Shown here: positions 1-9,337 of the stretch, one piece after another | How positions within the stretch are numbered: position 1 is the first letter of the stretch | Layout: each line of letters opens with the position of its first letter | NCBI RefSeq assembly: GCF_001939115.1 | Contig: NZ_MQTZ01000050.1 | Location: 1-64,000, forward strand | Reading direction: 5' to 3' | Length of the DNA: 64,000 nt | DNA from: Leptolyngbya sp. 'hensonii' | GTDB lineage: Bacteria; Cyanobacteriota; Cyanobacteriia; GCF-001939115 | Translations under genes and position numbers: made by a program | Notes under the pieces: model-generated | The model's database searches: none | The model's input: the letters and a program-made list of their open reading frames with translations, nothing else | What the model was told of the DNA's origin: nothing

Positions 1-224
1 TCCGATGATACTATCGAGCCTGCGCTTTCGTCCACTCGTGGTGCCGCTGCTTGTTGCAATAAAAAATCCCCGATCTCTGGACCGACGTGTTCCAGCAGAT
101 GCCCTCTCACTGCTGCCTCAATCCCTGCCAATGTTTTCACTTGCTCCGGGTCGGTTTCCTCGTATAGCAAGGCGGCAAGGGCACGGGCGTGGGCTTGAAT
201 TTGGGCTTTTTTCTCAGGGTCCAT
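1..224 (-). CDS. Transposase N-terminus (ISKra4-like), runs off the left edge
   Basis: Reading the minus strand from the ATG at 224-222 gives an open frame of 74 codons that continues past position 1. The start reads MDPEKKAQIQAHARAL, followed by LLYEETDPEQ and GIEAAVRGHLLEHV. This is the helical N-terminal pattern I associate with ISKra4-family transposases of cyanobacteria; the DDE catalytic part would lie outside the window. The plus-strand frame over the same bases is a shadow. Terminal inverted repeats of the element were not recognised in 225-330, so the IS edge is not defined. The family assignment rests on recall of the N-terminal pattern only; the alternative is another transposase or a helical protein of unknown function. 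Confidence 0.6.
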   Translation of the reverse strand, partial: MDPEKKAQIQAHARALAALLYEETDPEQVKTLAGIEAAVRGHLLEHVGPEIGDFLLQQAAAPRVDESAGSIVSS

Positions 225-627
225 AAGCGTGGTTGACCAAAGCAGGAATGCTCAAAGTTTAGCGCGCTCTTTCAAACACAGCTCTAAGCACTTATACTCA
301 TCGCAAAAGTGGGATGCACTCTCATTGATATCCCCTGAACCAAGTTATGGATAGACAAGGCAGGGACGATTTTTTGAACTAAAAAATGAAGGATATTGTA
401 TTCGATTAAAGATAAGCATTGTGTCTAACTAAATGGCTTATTTTTTAGACAAATCTTTTTGGCTGTTCGTCAAATTTTAATAATTAAATTAGTAAAAGAA
501 TTTAAGATTTTCAGCGATCAATTTATCTGATTTTTGATCAATAATTCTTTTTGGCAAATGGCTTGCAAATGATTGGTTGATAGTTATTAAGGGACTTGAA
601 TTAGTCGCAGTCTAACGGGGAAAAACC
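225..627. other. Intergenic region, AT-rich, promoter side of the first phosphoesterase gene
   Basis: About 400 bases without a credible gene between the transposase fragment and the phosphoesterase gene. The left third should hold the end of the insertion sequence. From about 400 the DNA is very AT-rich, as in the promoter regions elsewhere in this window. It includes a small inverted repeat, GATCAA at 516-521 and TTGATC at 534-539. No convincing -35/-10 pair or known regulator box was identified. Confidence 0.5.
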
Positions 628-3600
628 ATGCAAAGGATTATTCATTTCAATCTGCTCAAGAGCAGAGGGTCATTGCTCTTGGCAGGGCTGGCTGCTTTTC
701 TTGCAGCAGTCTTCTTGGGAGCGACAATGGTGCCTGCCATTAGTGTTCCAATTCAAAATGTGCTGGTTGGTAACGTGAATGTGGGTAAGGATGCTGCCGT
801 CTTACCTACAGGACAGCTTATTACTCCGACAGCGGCTCCTGGCTCTACCTTTAGCCGACTTGCCACCGGGTTGCGGGCTGATGGTGCAGCAGATGCTAAC
901 GGAGGAATTACAACCGCCCTCAGCCCTGACGGGAAAACGCTCCTGGTATTGACCAGTGGCTATAATACGGGCTTTAGAACCGAAAGTGGTCAAAGTATCA
1001 CCTATCCGGTTCTCGATCCAGTGACTGGCCAGCCTTCCAGCACAACAACTGGAAAAGCTGAGTGGGTATTTGTCTATGATGTCAGTAGCGGCAATCTGGT
1101 GAAGCAACAGCAGATTAATTTGCCAAATACCTTTGCTGGCATGGTCTGGGCTCCCGATGGTCAAAAGTTTTACGTTTCGGGAGGGATTGACGATCGGGTT
1201 TATGTCTATCGCCGCAATGGCAACACCTTTGTTCCTGATGCCCCCTTTATTCTGTTGGGACATAACTCCAATCAAACCGCACCGCTCCCCTCCTATGACG
1301 GGGGCTTACTGAAAGAAACCCCGGCAGCCATTGCTTCCACGGGTGCTGTGGTCGCGGGTCTGGATGTTAGCCGGGATGGTAAAACCCTGGTGGTTGCCAA
1401 CTTCGAGAATGACTCTATCTCGATCGTGGATACGGCAACCCGCAAGGTGATCAAAGAAGTGAAGTTCTTCGTTCCAGGGAATACGATCGCTACGGGTGAA
1501 TACCCCTTCTGGGTCCAAATCGTCAGTTCCGACAATGGGGCTGCTGCCAAAGTGTATGTCAGCAGCCAGCGGGACAATGAAGTCATGGTTTACAACTTCA
1601 AGCATGATAGCGTTGCTCGCATTCCGGTTGGCAACCAGCCCAATAAGATGCTGCTATCCCCCAATCAACAATTTCTGTTCGTGACCAATGGCAATAGTGA
1701 CAGCGTTTCTGTCATTAGTACCCAGCTTGATCAAGCCTTGCAGACGTTCCCCCTCTCCCGCCCTGGTGAGAAATATAAAGGATCTAATCCTAATTCCCTG
1801 GCCCTCAGCCCCAGCGGCAGTCGGCTCTATGTCACATTAGGTGGCGAGAATGCAGTCGTCGTTGTGGATTTGGGCAACGGGAAAGTCCTGAAGAACGACG
1901 AGGACGAACAAGATAAAGGGCTGCTGGATGAACTCTATGAGATCAGCAAGTCTGGAAAAACCCCACCTGTGCTTGGACGGATTCCGACAGCCTGGTATCC
2001 CAACGCTGTCACGGTAAGCCAGGACGGCAAAAAACTGTTCGTGGTTAACCTGAAGGGAAATGCAGGGCCTAATCCCGCTGGTGGCCGCACGACTGCCGCA
2101 GGCAGAGCACGGAATACAACCTTCCGCAGTGAGTACATTCTGGCACTTCAGAAAGGTGGCATCTCTGTGATTCCCGTGCCCAAGAAGCAAGATCTGGAGG
2201 CTTTAAGCAAGCAGGTTGATTTCAACAACGGCTTCATCTTCCGTGACAAAGACGATCGGGTGATGGATGCGTTGAAGGGCAAGATTAAGCATGTTCTCTA
2301 CATTATTAAAGAGAACCGCACCTACGACCAGGTTCTGGGTGATCTCCCCTTCGGTAATGGGGATCCTCAATTGACCCTCTTCCCAGAAGCCATCACACCG
2401 AACCACCACAAACTGGCCAAGGAATATGTCACCTTCGACAACTTCTATGACAGTGGCTCGATTAGTGGCGACGGTTGGGGTTGGTCTACCTTTGGGCGCA
2501 CCACCGACTACACCGAGAAGACTGTACATGTCCTCTATGGGAACGGTTTCAGCGGTTTAACTTACGACTATGAAGGTAACAACCGCTTTGTCTTACCCGC
2601 CCTGCCCAACAGTGCATCCAATCCTTCCCAGACAACGGTGCGGATCACGTCCTTGCTCGACCCAACTGGCAATTCTTCGATTCTGCCGGGGAGTACGGAT
2701 GTCTCAGCCCCCAGCGGCAACAGTGACTTAAGTCCTAAGGCCAAGGGAGGATATTTGTGGGATACGGCACTGCGAGCAGGTAAAACTGTCCGCATGTATG
2801 GTGCTGCCGCCGACCTGAGTGACTTCTACTACGCCAATGTGGGTGGGTGTGATCCTCTGAAGCCCTGTCCGGGTAACCCTCTCTATCTTCCTATCAGCCG
2901 CACACCATTCAAGGATGGGCTTCCTCAAGGTGCTGCGAGTAAAGTTGTGCTGTTGGATAAGACCGACCTTTACTTCCGGGGGTATGACCAGAAGCAACCA
3001 GAAATCTATTCTTTTGAAGAGTGGAAGCGGGATGTGGAAGCATACAAGAAACAGTATGGTTCCATGCCTAACCTGATGGTGATGGCCTTTGACCATGACC
3101 ACTTTGGAAGTTTTGGTAGTGCGGTGGCAGGTGTCAATACACCAGAATTGCAAATGGCTGACAATGACTATGCCCTGGGCCTGGTGGTGGAATACCTGAG
3201 CCAACAACCCGAATGGAAAGAAACAGCCATTTTCGTGCTGGAAGATGATGCTCAGGATGGTCCCGATCACGTGGATGCCCACCGCTCTCTGGGATACATT
3301 ATCTCTCCCTATACCAAATTGGGTAAGCTGGTCAGCTCCAACTACAACACGGTCAACATGATCCGGACGATCGAAGATGTCCTGGGTCTGGACTACATTG
3401 GCATTACAGATGCGAATGCTCGGGCTATGTCCGACGGTTTCCGCACAAAGCTGGATAAGGCCAGCGTCGCGCCCTATGCCGCGATCGTGCCAGGGAACCT
3501 GTGTAAGGCTCCGGTTGACCCAGCTCTGGTTCCTGCCTGCCAGGATCCGAACGCTCTGAAAACGGCTGCCGTTGGATCGCGCCATGATGCCACCTGGTGG

Positions 3601-3774
3601 GCCAAGGCCACAGAAGGCTTTGACTTCGACCATGTGGATCAGGTGGATTCCGATGGTTTCAACCAGGTTCTATGGTCTGGGATTAAGGGAGAAGAAGTCC
3701 CCTATCCCACGGAACGGAGTGGCTTAGATCTGCGTCGTCAGCGCGATCGCCTGCTGCAAGGACAGAATAGCTAA
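628..3774 (+). CDS. YncE-like beta-propeller / phosphoesterase protein, copy 1
   Basis: 1048 residues. A hydrophobic segment at about residues 14-40 looks like a signal peptide or membrane anchor, so the protein is probably exported. Residues ~60-480 carry YVTN/YncE-type propeller repeats (for example NDSISIVDTATRKV and NGNSDSVSVIS). Residues ~550-1000 are a PF04185-type phosphoesterase domain: KENRTYDQVLGDLP opens it, FDHDHFGSFG lies in the middle and EDDAQDGPDHVDAHR (about 872-886) supplies the acidic and histidine metal ligands typical of the alkaline phosphatase/phospholipase C superfamily. The likely role is hydrolysis of phosphate esters outside the cytoplasm; the substrate is unknown. 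The gene is followed by a hairpin and then a small secreted protein. The same pair is repeated at 4635-8207. Confidence 0.9.
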   Translation: MQRIIHFNLLKSRGSLLLAGLAAFLAAVFLGATMVPAISVPIQNVLVGNVNVGKDAAVLPTGQLITPTAAPGSTFSRLATGLRADGAADANGGITTALSPDGKTLLVLTSGYNTGFRTESGQSITYPVLDPVTGQPSSTTTGKAEWVFVYDVSSGNLVKQQQINLPNTFAGMVWAPDGQKFYVSGGIDDRVYVYRRNGNTFVPDAPFILLGHNSNQTAPLPSYDGGLLKETPAAIASTGAVVAGLDVSRDGKTLVVANFENDSISIVDTATRKVIKEVKFFVPGNTIATGEYPFWVQIVSSDNGAAAKVYVSSQRDNEVMVYNFKHDSVARIPVGNQPNKMLLSPNQQFLFVTNGNSDSVSVISTQLDQALQTFPLSRPGEKYKGSNPNSLALSPSGSRLYVTLGGENAVVVVDLGNGKVLKNDEDEQDKGLLDELYEISKSGKTPPVLGRIPTAWYPNAVTVSQDGKKLFVVNLKGNAGPNPAGGRTTAAGRARNTTFRSEYILALQKGGISVIPVPKKQDLEALSKQVDFNNGFIFRDKDDRVMDALKGKIKHVLYIIKENRTYDQVLGDLPFGNGDPQLTLFPEAITPNHHKLAKEYVTFDNFYDSGSISGDGWGWSTFGRTTDYTEKTVHVLYGNGFSGLTYDYEGNNRFVLPALPNSASNPSQTTVRITSLLDPTGNSSILPGSTDVSAPSGNSDLSPKAKGGYLWDTALRAGKTVRMYGAAADLSDFYYANVGGCDPLKPCPGNPLYLPISRTPFKDGLPQGAASKVVLLDKTDLYFRGYDQKQPEIYSFEEWKRDVEAYKKQYGSMPNLMVMAFDHDHFGSFGSAVAGVNTPELQMADNDYALGLVVEYLSQQPEWKETAIFVLEDDAQDGPDHVDAHRSLGYIISPYTKLGKLVSSNYNTVNMIRTIEDVLGLDYIGITDANARAMSDGFRTKLDKASVAPYAAIVPGNLCKAPVDPALVPACQDPNALKTAAVGSRHDATWWAKATEGFDFDHVDQVDSDGFNQVLWSGIKGEEVPYPTERSGLDLRRQRDRLLQGQNS

Positions 3775-3789
3775 CATCTTGTTAGAGGA

Positions 3790-3820
3790 GGGGTATGGCA
3801 GAAATTGCCATGCCCCTTTT
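3790..3820 (+). terminator. Intrinsic terminator after phosphoesterase copy 1
   Basis: The arms 3790-3800 (GGGGTATGGCA) and 3806-3816 (TGCCATGCCCC) form an 11-bp stem with one G-T pair and a 5-base loop, followed directly by TTTT. An ATG inside the left arm opens the following reading frame early, but its position within the hairpin argues against it as a real start. Read-through into the small gene behind is possible. Confidence 0.8.
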
Positions 3821-3842
3821 ATCGCAATTCAACGCGGGTGAA

Positions 3843-4223
3843 ATGATGCAGTATCCCAGGCTAATCTTCTCTGTTGTGTTGTCAAGTGTTGTTGGTTTAC
3901 AGCCAGTTGCTTTTGCAGAGCCGCAAAAGTTTCCTTCAATCAGTCAACAGCCTGACATCAGTGGAACCGAGGCTAATGATCCACTCTGTTACATCATTAC
4001 CAGTAACGGAAGGACTACTGATCTGACCCGGTTATGTGGATCTAAGCCAAGGGGAACAGTGAACGATCGTCCCACCAATAACTCTAATGCTGCCAGTACT
4101 AATAGTGTTGAGAAAACCAGCCGAGCTCAAACTCAAGTAGGCCCTTCCCCCCTCGGGCTGCTCCCCGTCCCTCGATTGAATCTGAGGAACAACCGGGATA
4201 CACAGTTGGAAGATTATCGGTGA
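3843..4223 (+). CDS. Small secreted protein with CY...LCG motif, copy 1
   Basis: 126 residues from the ATG at 3843 (a second ATG follows at 3846). The frame is open from 3795, but that start lies in the terminator hairpin. The N-terminus has a signal peptide ending near PVAFA-EPQ. After it comes a short segment DPLCYIITSNGRTTDLTRLCG, the only part clearly conserved in the partner protein at 7872-8207; the rest is low-complexity (Asn, Ser, Thr). Two cysteines about 16 residues apart could form a disulfide. Position after the phosphoesterase, repeated in both module copies, suggests a functional link, but no biochemical role is known to me. The motif recurs in small exported cyanobacterial proteins (from memory). 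Confidence 0.7.
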   Translation: MMQYPRLIFSVVLSSVVGLQPVAFAEPQKFPSISQQPDISGTEANDPLCYIITSNGRTTDLTRLCGSKPRGTVNDRPTNNSNAASTNSVEKTSRAQTQVGPSPLGLLPVPRLNLRNNRDTQLEDYR

Positions 4224-4634
4224 TTCAAAGGTTATTTCTGATATCGGAGAAGCATCAACTTTAGCCGATCTTGACCTTAAAAATCACCATTGCTTCAGGG
4301 GCAAATTTCCATTGTTTACCTGCAATACAAATGATTCAATCCCAAACAAAATTACTACACCAAATATATAAAATGCAATTCATCTGTCGCTATTATTTCT
4401 CTCTTTTCCCCTTGCTCAATCGCATCTTTTTCCAGGCTGATAAGCCAACGATTAAAGGGATTGACTGTCAATCGGCTGCTTAACCTTTTCTTCTTATAAT
4501 CCCTGTATTATCAACTCTTGTCCGGTGATTAATCAAGGTTTGTTTGTGCTTATTTTCCTCCGTGCATTAACACTTAAGTACGGTAGTAAGAGTAATCACA
4601 AACGTGAAAATCATCCAATCATTAGGTGACTAAA
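4224..4634. other. Intergenic region with probable promoter for phosphoesterase copy 2
   Basis: About 410 bases. A 70-codon frame at 4271-4483 has no ribosome site, composition or family resemblance supporting it. A perfect -10 hexamer TATAAT lies at 4495-4500 without a good -35 element. A single CTTAACCT at 4479-4486 matches one unit of the cyanobacterial Pho box, which normally needs two or three units at 11-base spacing; the following units are poor, so phosphate control is only a suggestion. Confidence 0.4.
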
Positions 4635-7600
4635 ATGGGTTTGCTCAAGCGTTTTAGACCTCTTAGAGATCAACGCTCCCTGTTTATCATGGGTGTCGTC
4701 GCTTTCTTCTCTGTGGTGGCATTAGGCATCACAGCACTACCGTCAATTAGTTTCCCTCCATCTAATATCCCGGTGAGTAATTTGCCCAATCAGGTTGCAG
4801 TTTTACCTACAGGCAAAGTTGTGACTCCAACCGCTGCTCCCGGTTCGAAATTCAACCCGCTATCAACTGGATTACGCAGTGATGGCAATGCAGATGCCAA
4901 CGGTGCTGTTGCAACAGCGGTTAGCCCAGATGGCAAAACCATGCTGGTATTGACCAGTGGCTATAACCTGAACTTCAGGAATGAAACAACAGGGGCCAAC
5001 CTGACCTACCCGGTGCTCGATCCTGTCACAGGCCAGCCAAGTTCCGTAACAACCAGAAAGGCGGAATGGGTCTTTGTTTACGACATCAGCTCGGAGCAGT
5101 TGGTTAAGCAGCAACAGATTAATATTCCCAATACCTATAACGGAATTGCCTGGGCACCCGATGGGAAGCGGTTCTATGTGTCTGGTGGTATCGACGATCG
5201 CATTTATGTCTATCGTCAGGAGGGCAATACCTTCGTGCCCGACGCACCATTCATCCTGCTCGGTCATAACTCCAATCAAACAGCCCCATTTCCTGCTTAC
5301 GACGGCGGTTTGCTGAACGGCACACCCGCTGACACCGCTTCTGGTGGTCTGGTGGTTACGGGTGCGGCTGTGGCTGGACTGGATGTGAGCAAAGATGGTA
5401 AGACCCTGGTGGCTGCTAACTTTGAAAATGATTCCATCTCCGTTGTAGATACAGCTTCCCGAAAAGTAACTCAGGAAATTAAGTTCTTCACTCCAGGGAG
5501 CCCTGTAGCTACAGGCGAATTTCCTTTCTGGGTTACTGTTGTCAGTAACAAGAATGGGGCTGCTACCAAAGCCTATGTCACCAGTCAGCGAGATGATGAA
5601 GTGCTGTCGGTCAATCTGGCTACTGCTGCGATCGTGCGGATTCCTGTGGGTGAGCAACCGAATAAACTCCTGCTCTCCAAAAACCAGTCTCGCCTGTACG
5701 TTGCCAATGGGAATAGTGACACGGTCTCGGTGATTAATACTGGCACAGATAAGGTTGTGCAAACAATCTCGCTTTCACGACCGGGCGATCGCTATCGGGG
5801 TGCCATTCCCAACTCTCTGGCTTTCAGTTCCGATGAAAGAGCTTTGTTTGTCACTCTGGGTGGTGAAAATGCCGTCGCTGTTGTGGATCTAGGTCCACAG
5901 AAAGAGAAAGACAACGATAACGACAAGGAAAAAGGGTTGCTGGACGAGTTATTCAAGTTTGGCAAACCTGAGAAACCGGCCAAGGTTGTTGGACGGATTC
6001 CAACGGGTTGGTATCCCAACTCTGTGAGTCTCAATGCCAAAGGGAACCGACTCTATGTAGTGAATGCGAAAAGTAATGCAGGCCCTAACCCCAGCAATGG
6101 CCGTACAACTGCCGCAGGTCAGGCGCGGAATACGACCTTCCGGAACGAGTACAACTGGGCTTTAGAGAAGGCAGGTATCTCGACGATTCCCGTTCCCTCT
6201 AGCTTCAAGGTTCTCGATGCTCTGAGCCGTCTGGTGGATCTAAACAATGGGTTTGATCAGCGGGGCAAAGAAGACTTCATGATGAAGTTCTTAGGGCACA
6301 AGATCAAGCACGTTGTTTACGTGGTTAAAGAAAATCGTACCTATGACCAGATTCTGGGCGATCTGCCAGTAGGTAATGGAGATCCAGCATTGACCTTGCT
6401 GCCTCAGCCTATTTCTCCCAACCATCACAAACTGGCCCTGGATTACGTCACACTGGACAACTTCTATGACAGTGGTGAATCCAGCGGTGTGGGTTGGAAC
6501 TGGTCAACCTATGCCGCTACCACGGATTACACCGAAAAGCATCAATCCGTCCTGTATGGAAATGCTGGGTTTAACGGCTTAACCTACGACTACGAAGGCA
6601 CAACTCGGAACATCAATCCCGGCTTACCCCAAACCTCAAGTCAGCCCTCTCCGATTACTGTTCGAGTAACTGGACTGCTTGATCCGTCAGGACAGTCTTC
6701 CATTCTGCCCGGTAGCAAGGATGTGAATGGCCCGGCTGGCAGTGGCAATTGGAACCCGAATGTTGTTGGTGGCTACCTGTGGGATGCCGCCCTAAGAGCT
6801 GGTAAGACAGTTCGCAACTACGGATTTTACATCGATCTGGCTTACTATAATACTTCCTCTGGTCAGGTTGATCCGACCAAGCCCGATCCGGCCAACCCCC
6901 TCTATCTGCCCATCTCGCCGACTCCTTTTGCCAGCAAGATTCCTCAAGCCCCCCCAACCGTTCTGCTGGACAAGACTGATATTTACTTCCGGGGCTATGA
7001 CATGAAGAATGCCGACATCTACTTATTTAACGAGTGGTTGCGGGATGTGAATGTCAATGGGTTGCCTAGCCTATCTCTGGTTCGGTTTCCCCACGACCAC
7101 TTTGGTAACTTTGGTAATGCAGTTGCCGGATTAAGAACGGTTGAAACCCAGATGGCCGATAACGATTATGCCGTTGGGTTGCTGGTGGAAACCCTGAGTA
7201 AGCGTCCGGAATGGAAAGAAACGGCTGTCTTCATCATTGAGGATGACTGCCAGGATGGTCCTGACCATGTGGATTCTCATCGATCGATCGCCTATATCAT
7301 CTCGCCCTACACCAAGCGGAAGGCAGTGGTCAGCACCCGGTACACAACCGTTGACTTCGTCCGAACCATAGAAGACCTACTGGGAATTGGCTATCTAGGT
7401 CTGAATGATGCCAACGCCAATCCCATGTCTGATGTCTTCACCAAGAATGCCAACCTGACACCTTATCAGTCGGTTGTCCCAGGCATTCTGTGTAAGGCTC
7501 CAGTTGATCCGGCGCTGGTTCCTGCCTGCCAGGATCCCAACGCACCTAAGACGGCGGCTGTGCAGTCTCGCCATGATGGCGACTGGTGGGCCAATGCAAC

Positions 7601-7766
7601 ACAGGAATTCTACTTTGGTGTAGAAGACAGATTGGATGAGGAAAAGTTCAATCGGGTGTTGTGGTCGGGTGTCAAGGGTGATGGTGCTCCTTACCCAACT
7701 GAGCGCAGTGGTCAAGACTTGAGCCAGGAACGGGAGAAGCTATTGGCCAATTGGCATAATAGCTAA
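4635..7766 (+). CDS. YncE-like beta-propeller / phosphoesterase protein, copy 2
   Basis: 1043 residues from the ATG at 4635. That start has AGGTGA five bases upstream, which also contains the GTG at 4626 that would add three residues; the ATG is preferred. The protein is a close paralogue of 628-3774 over its whole length: hydrophobic N-terminal anchor, propeller repeats, then the phosphoesterase domain with VKENRTYDQILGDLP, FPHDHFGNFG and EDDCQDGPDHVDSHR. Metal-ligand residues are intact. The copies differ mostly in loops, for example the acidic-basic linker near residue 430, so they are a diverged tandem duplication and not a recent copy. Probable exported phosphohydrolase, substrate unknown. 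Confidence 0.9.
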   Translation: MGLLKRFRPLRDQRSLFIMGVVAFFSVVALGITALPSISFPPSNIPVSNLPNQVAVLPTGKVVTPTAAPGSKFNPLSTGLRSDGNADANGAVATAVSPDGKTMLVLTSGYNLNFRNETTGANLTYPVLDPVTGQPSSVTTRKAEWVFVYDISSEQLVKQQQINIPNTYNGIAWAPDGKRFYVSGGIDDRIYVYRQEGNTFVPDAPFILLGHNSNQTAPFPAYDGGLLNGTPADTASGGLVVTGAAVAGLDVSKDGKTLVAANFENDSISVVDTASRKVTQEIKFFTPGSPVATGEFPFWVTVVSNKNGAATKAYVTSQRDDEVLSVNLATAAIVRIPVGEQPNKLLLSKNQSRLYVANGNSDTVSVINTGTDKVVQTISLSRPGDRYRGAIPNSLAFSSDERALFVTLGGENAVAVVDLGPQKEKDNDNDKEKGLLDELFKFGKPEKPAKVVGRIPTGWYPNSVSLNAKGNRLYVVNAKSNAGPNPSNGRTTAAGQARNTTFRNEYNWALEKAGISTIPVPSSFKVLDALSRLVDLNNGFDQRGKEDFMMKFLGHKIKHVVYVVKENRTYDQILGDLPVGNGDPALTLLPQPISPNHHKLALDYVTLDNFYDSGESSGVGWNWSTYAATTDYTEKHQSVLYGNAGFNGLTYDYEGTTRNINPGLPQTSSQPSPITVRVTGLLDPSGQSSILPGSKDVNGPAGSGNWNPNVVGGYLWDAALRAGKTVRNYGFYIDLAYYNTSSGQVDPTKPDPANPLYLPISPTPFASKIPQAPPTVLLDKTDIYFRGYDMKNADIYLFNEWLRDVNVNGLPSLSLVRFPHDHFGNFGNAVAGLRTVETQMADNDYAVGLLVETLSKRPEWKETAVFIIEDDCQDGPDHVDSHRSIAYIISPYTKRKAVVSTRYTTVDFVRTIEDLLGIGYLGLNDANANPMSDVFTKNANLTPYQSVVPGILCKAPVDPALVPACQDPNAPKTAAVQSRHDGDWWANATQEFYFGVEDRLDEEKFNRVLWSGVKGDGAPYPTERSGQDLSQEREKLLANWHNS

Positions 7767-7813
7767 TTCGCAATAGGGTCACTTTTGGCGCAATCAAGGC
7801 TGCTAATCAAGTC

Positions 7814-7842
7814 AAGGTAGGGGTTGCATAACCCCTACCTTT
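7814..7842 (+). terminator. Hairpin after phosphoesterase copy 2
   Basis: Perfect 12-bp stem: AAGGTAGGGGTT at 7814-7825 and AACCCCTACCTT at 7830-7841, with a GCAT loop and a short T run. It occupies the same place relative to its genes as the hairpin at 3790-3820, so the duplicated module keeps its termination signal although the bases differ. Confidence 0.75.
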
Positions 7843-7871
7843 GTAAAAACTCCCAGTTATCCTGGTGAATT

Positions 7872-8207
7872 ATGCAAACGCACTTTTATCAGATTCTCCT
7901 TCTGACAGTGGTTTTTTCTGGATTCACTCATCAGAAATCCCTCAGCCTGCCTACGGTTTCTGCACCAGCTCCGCCTCTGGATGAGCAAAATCGAGACCTC
8001 AATCAACCGGTCTGTTACCTGCAGACCAGTAGTGGAACGATTGTGAATCTAGAACAACTGTGCGGCACAACCTTTAAGGATAGTCAAGGCAATCAACCCA
8101 CCTCTAATAGGGTTCAATCTGCCAGCAGCGGATCTCCACCTGATAGCAACTTTAATCCAGGTGCTTTTGGAGCCAATAGAGCCTATGCCCAGGATGTTCC
8201 GCAGTGA
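7872..8207 (+). CDS. Small secreted protein with CY...LCG motif, copy 2
   Basis: 111 residues starting at the ATG at 7872. Residues ~5-25 are hydrophobic and end near SLS-LPT, consistent with a signal peptide. The only recognisable block is NQPVCYLQTSSGTIV followed by NLEQLCG, the same pattern as in 3843-4223. The tail is rich in Ser, Asn and Gly and looks disordered. The gene follows the second phosphoesterase after a hairpin, exactly as copy 1 does. I know no function for this group; an exported partner, chaperone or substrate-binding accessory of the phosphoesterase is speculation. Confidence 0.7.
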   Translation: MQTHFYQILLLTVVFSGFTHQKSLSLPTVSAPAPPLDEQNRDLNQPVCYLQTSSGTIVNLEQLCGTTFKDSQGNQPTSNRVQSASSGSPPDSNFNPGAFGANRAYAQDVPQ

Positions 8208-8275
8208 GGAAGTATTACATGCAATGTCTGTACGGGGCTTTGTTGGTCGTTCTGAATAATTAAGGATGAATTAAT

Positions 8276-9337
8276 ATGTTGAAGCAAATTGCACAACTTG
8301 CAGTTTCAGGTCTCTTGTTGGGTACGATCGTCAGTTGCACAGCCAACCCGCCTGCTCAGGATAATGCCTCTCAACAGGCGAATGCCCAGGGCTCAACTGC
8401 TCCAAAAGGTCAGACCAAAAAGCTGACGGTTTACTCCGGGCGAGATGAGAAAATCATGGCTCCCCTGATTGAGAAGGCAAAACAGGACCTAAAAATGGAC
8501 ATCGAGGTCCGTTATGGAGATTCGACTGAATTGGCGATCGCGCTGACGGAAGAAGGGGCGAAAAGTCCAGCAGATGTCTTCTATTCCCAGGATTCTGGGG
8601 CCTTGGGTGCAGTGGCCAAAAATAACCTGACAGCGCAACTCCCTGATACCTTACTGAAACTGGTAGATGAGCAGTTTCGCTCCCCTGAGGGCAATTGGAT
8701 CGGGATTTCTGGGCGGGCTCGTGTGATTGACTACAACACCAAACTCATTAAGCCCAGCGAACTCCCTGCCAGTGTGATGCAGTTAACCGATCCCAAGTGG
8801 CGCGGTAAAGTCGGTTGGGCTCCCACCAATGGGTCCTTCCAGACTTTTGTTAGCGCCATGCGAGTGCTGGAGGGAGAGACTAAAACCCTGGCATGGTTGA
8901 AGGCGATGAAGGCCAATGGTGCGAAGAGTTACGAGGGAAATACGGCCATTGTAGAAGCTCTGGGTCGAGGAGAAATTTCCCTGGGGCTTGTGAATAACTA
9001 CTATCTATATCGCTTCAAAACTAAGGATGCCAACTTCCCCGTGGCCCTTCATCATACGCAGGGTGATGCAGGAGCGTTGATCAATGTGGCGGGTCTGGCT
9101 GTTTTGAAAACAACGGATCAATCCAGTGATGCTGAACAGTTTGTTGCCTATATGTTGAAGCCGGAAATCCAGCAATTTATTACACAACAGTTCTACGAGT
9201 ATCCCCTGGTAAAAGGGATTCCAGTGGCCCAGCAGCAATTGCCCCTAGATCAGTTGAAAGCTCCTAAACTGGATTTGAAAAAATTGGATGACTTGAAAGG
9301 AACCCAAAAGTTGATTCAGGAAGCAGGTCTTTTGTAA
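8276..9337 (+). CDS. futA: Ferric iron ABC transporter, substrate-binding lipoprotein (FutA/FbpA type)
   Basis: 353 residues. The N-terminus has a hydrophobic stretch ending in IVSC, a lipobox with Cys21, so the mature protein is probably a lipid-anchored periplasmic protein. The body follows the class I ferric-binding pattern: LTVYSGRDEKIMAPL at the start, YGDSTELAIALTEEG, ADVFYSQDSGALGA, and VNNYYLYR, in which Tyr242, Tyr243 and Tyr245 are placed like the iron-coordinating tyrosines of FbpA/FutA. It delivers Fe(III) to the permease encoded next. AAGGA upstream of the start is a usable ribosome site. The gene heads a three-gene transporter set; no convincing Fur box was seen in front of it. 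Confidence 0.9.
   Translation: MLKQIAQLAVSGLLLGTIVSCTANPPAQDNASQQANAQGSTAPKGQTKKLTVYSGRDEKIMAPLIEKAKQDLKMDIEVRYGDSTELAIALTEEGAKSPADVFYSQDSGALGAVAKNNLTAQLPDTLLKLVDEQFRSPEGNWIGISGRARVIDYNTKLIKPSELPASVMQLTDPKWRGKVGWAPTNGSFQTFVSAMRVLEGETKTLAWLKAMKANGAKSYEGNTAIVEALGRGEISLGLVNNYYLYRFKTKDANFPVALHHTQGDAGALINVAGLAVLKTTDQSSDAEQFVAYMLKPEIQQFITQQFYEYPLVKGIPVAQQQLPLDQLKAPKLDLKKLDDLKGTQKLIQEAGLL

Noticed and set aside
2728-3633. 301-codon minus-strand frame in phosphoesterase copy 1
   Set aside because: Shadow of the conserved phosphoesterase domain; the translation has no recognisable features.
4271-4483. 70-codon plus-strand frame between the duplicated modules
   Set aside because: No ribosome site, AT-rich noncoding composition and no resemblance to known proteins.
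4479-4500. Pho box before phosphoesterase copy 2
   Set aside because: Only one good CTTAACCT unit; the repeats at 11-base spacing are poor, so it is mentioned but not listed as a site.
4872-5762. 296-codon minus-strand frame in phosphoesterase copy 2
   Set aside because: Shadow of the propeller repeats of the plus-strand gene.
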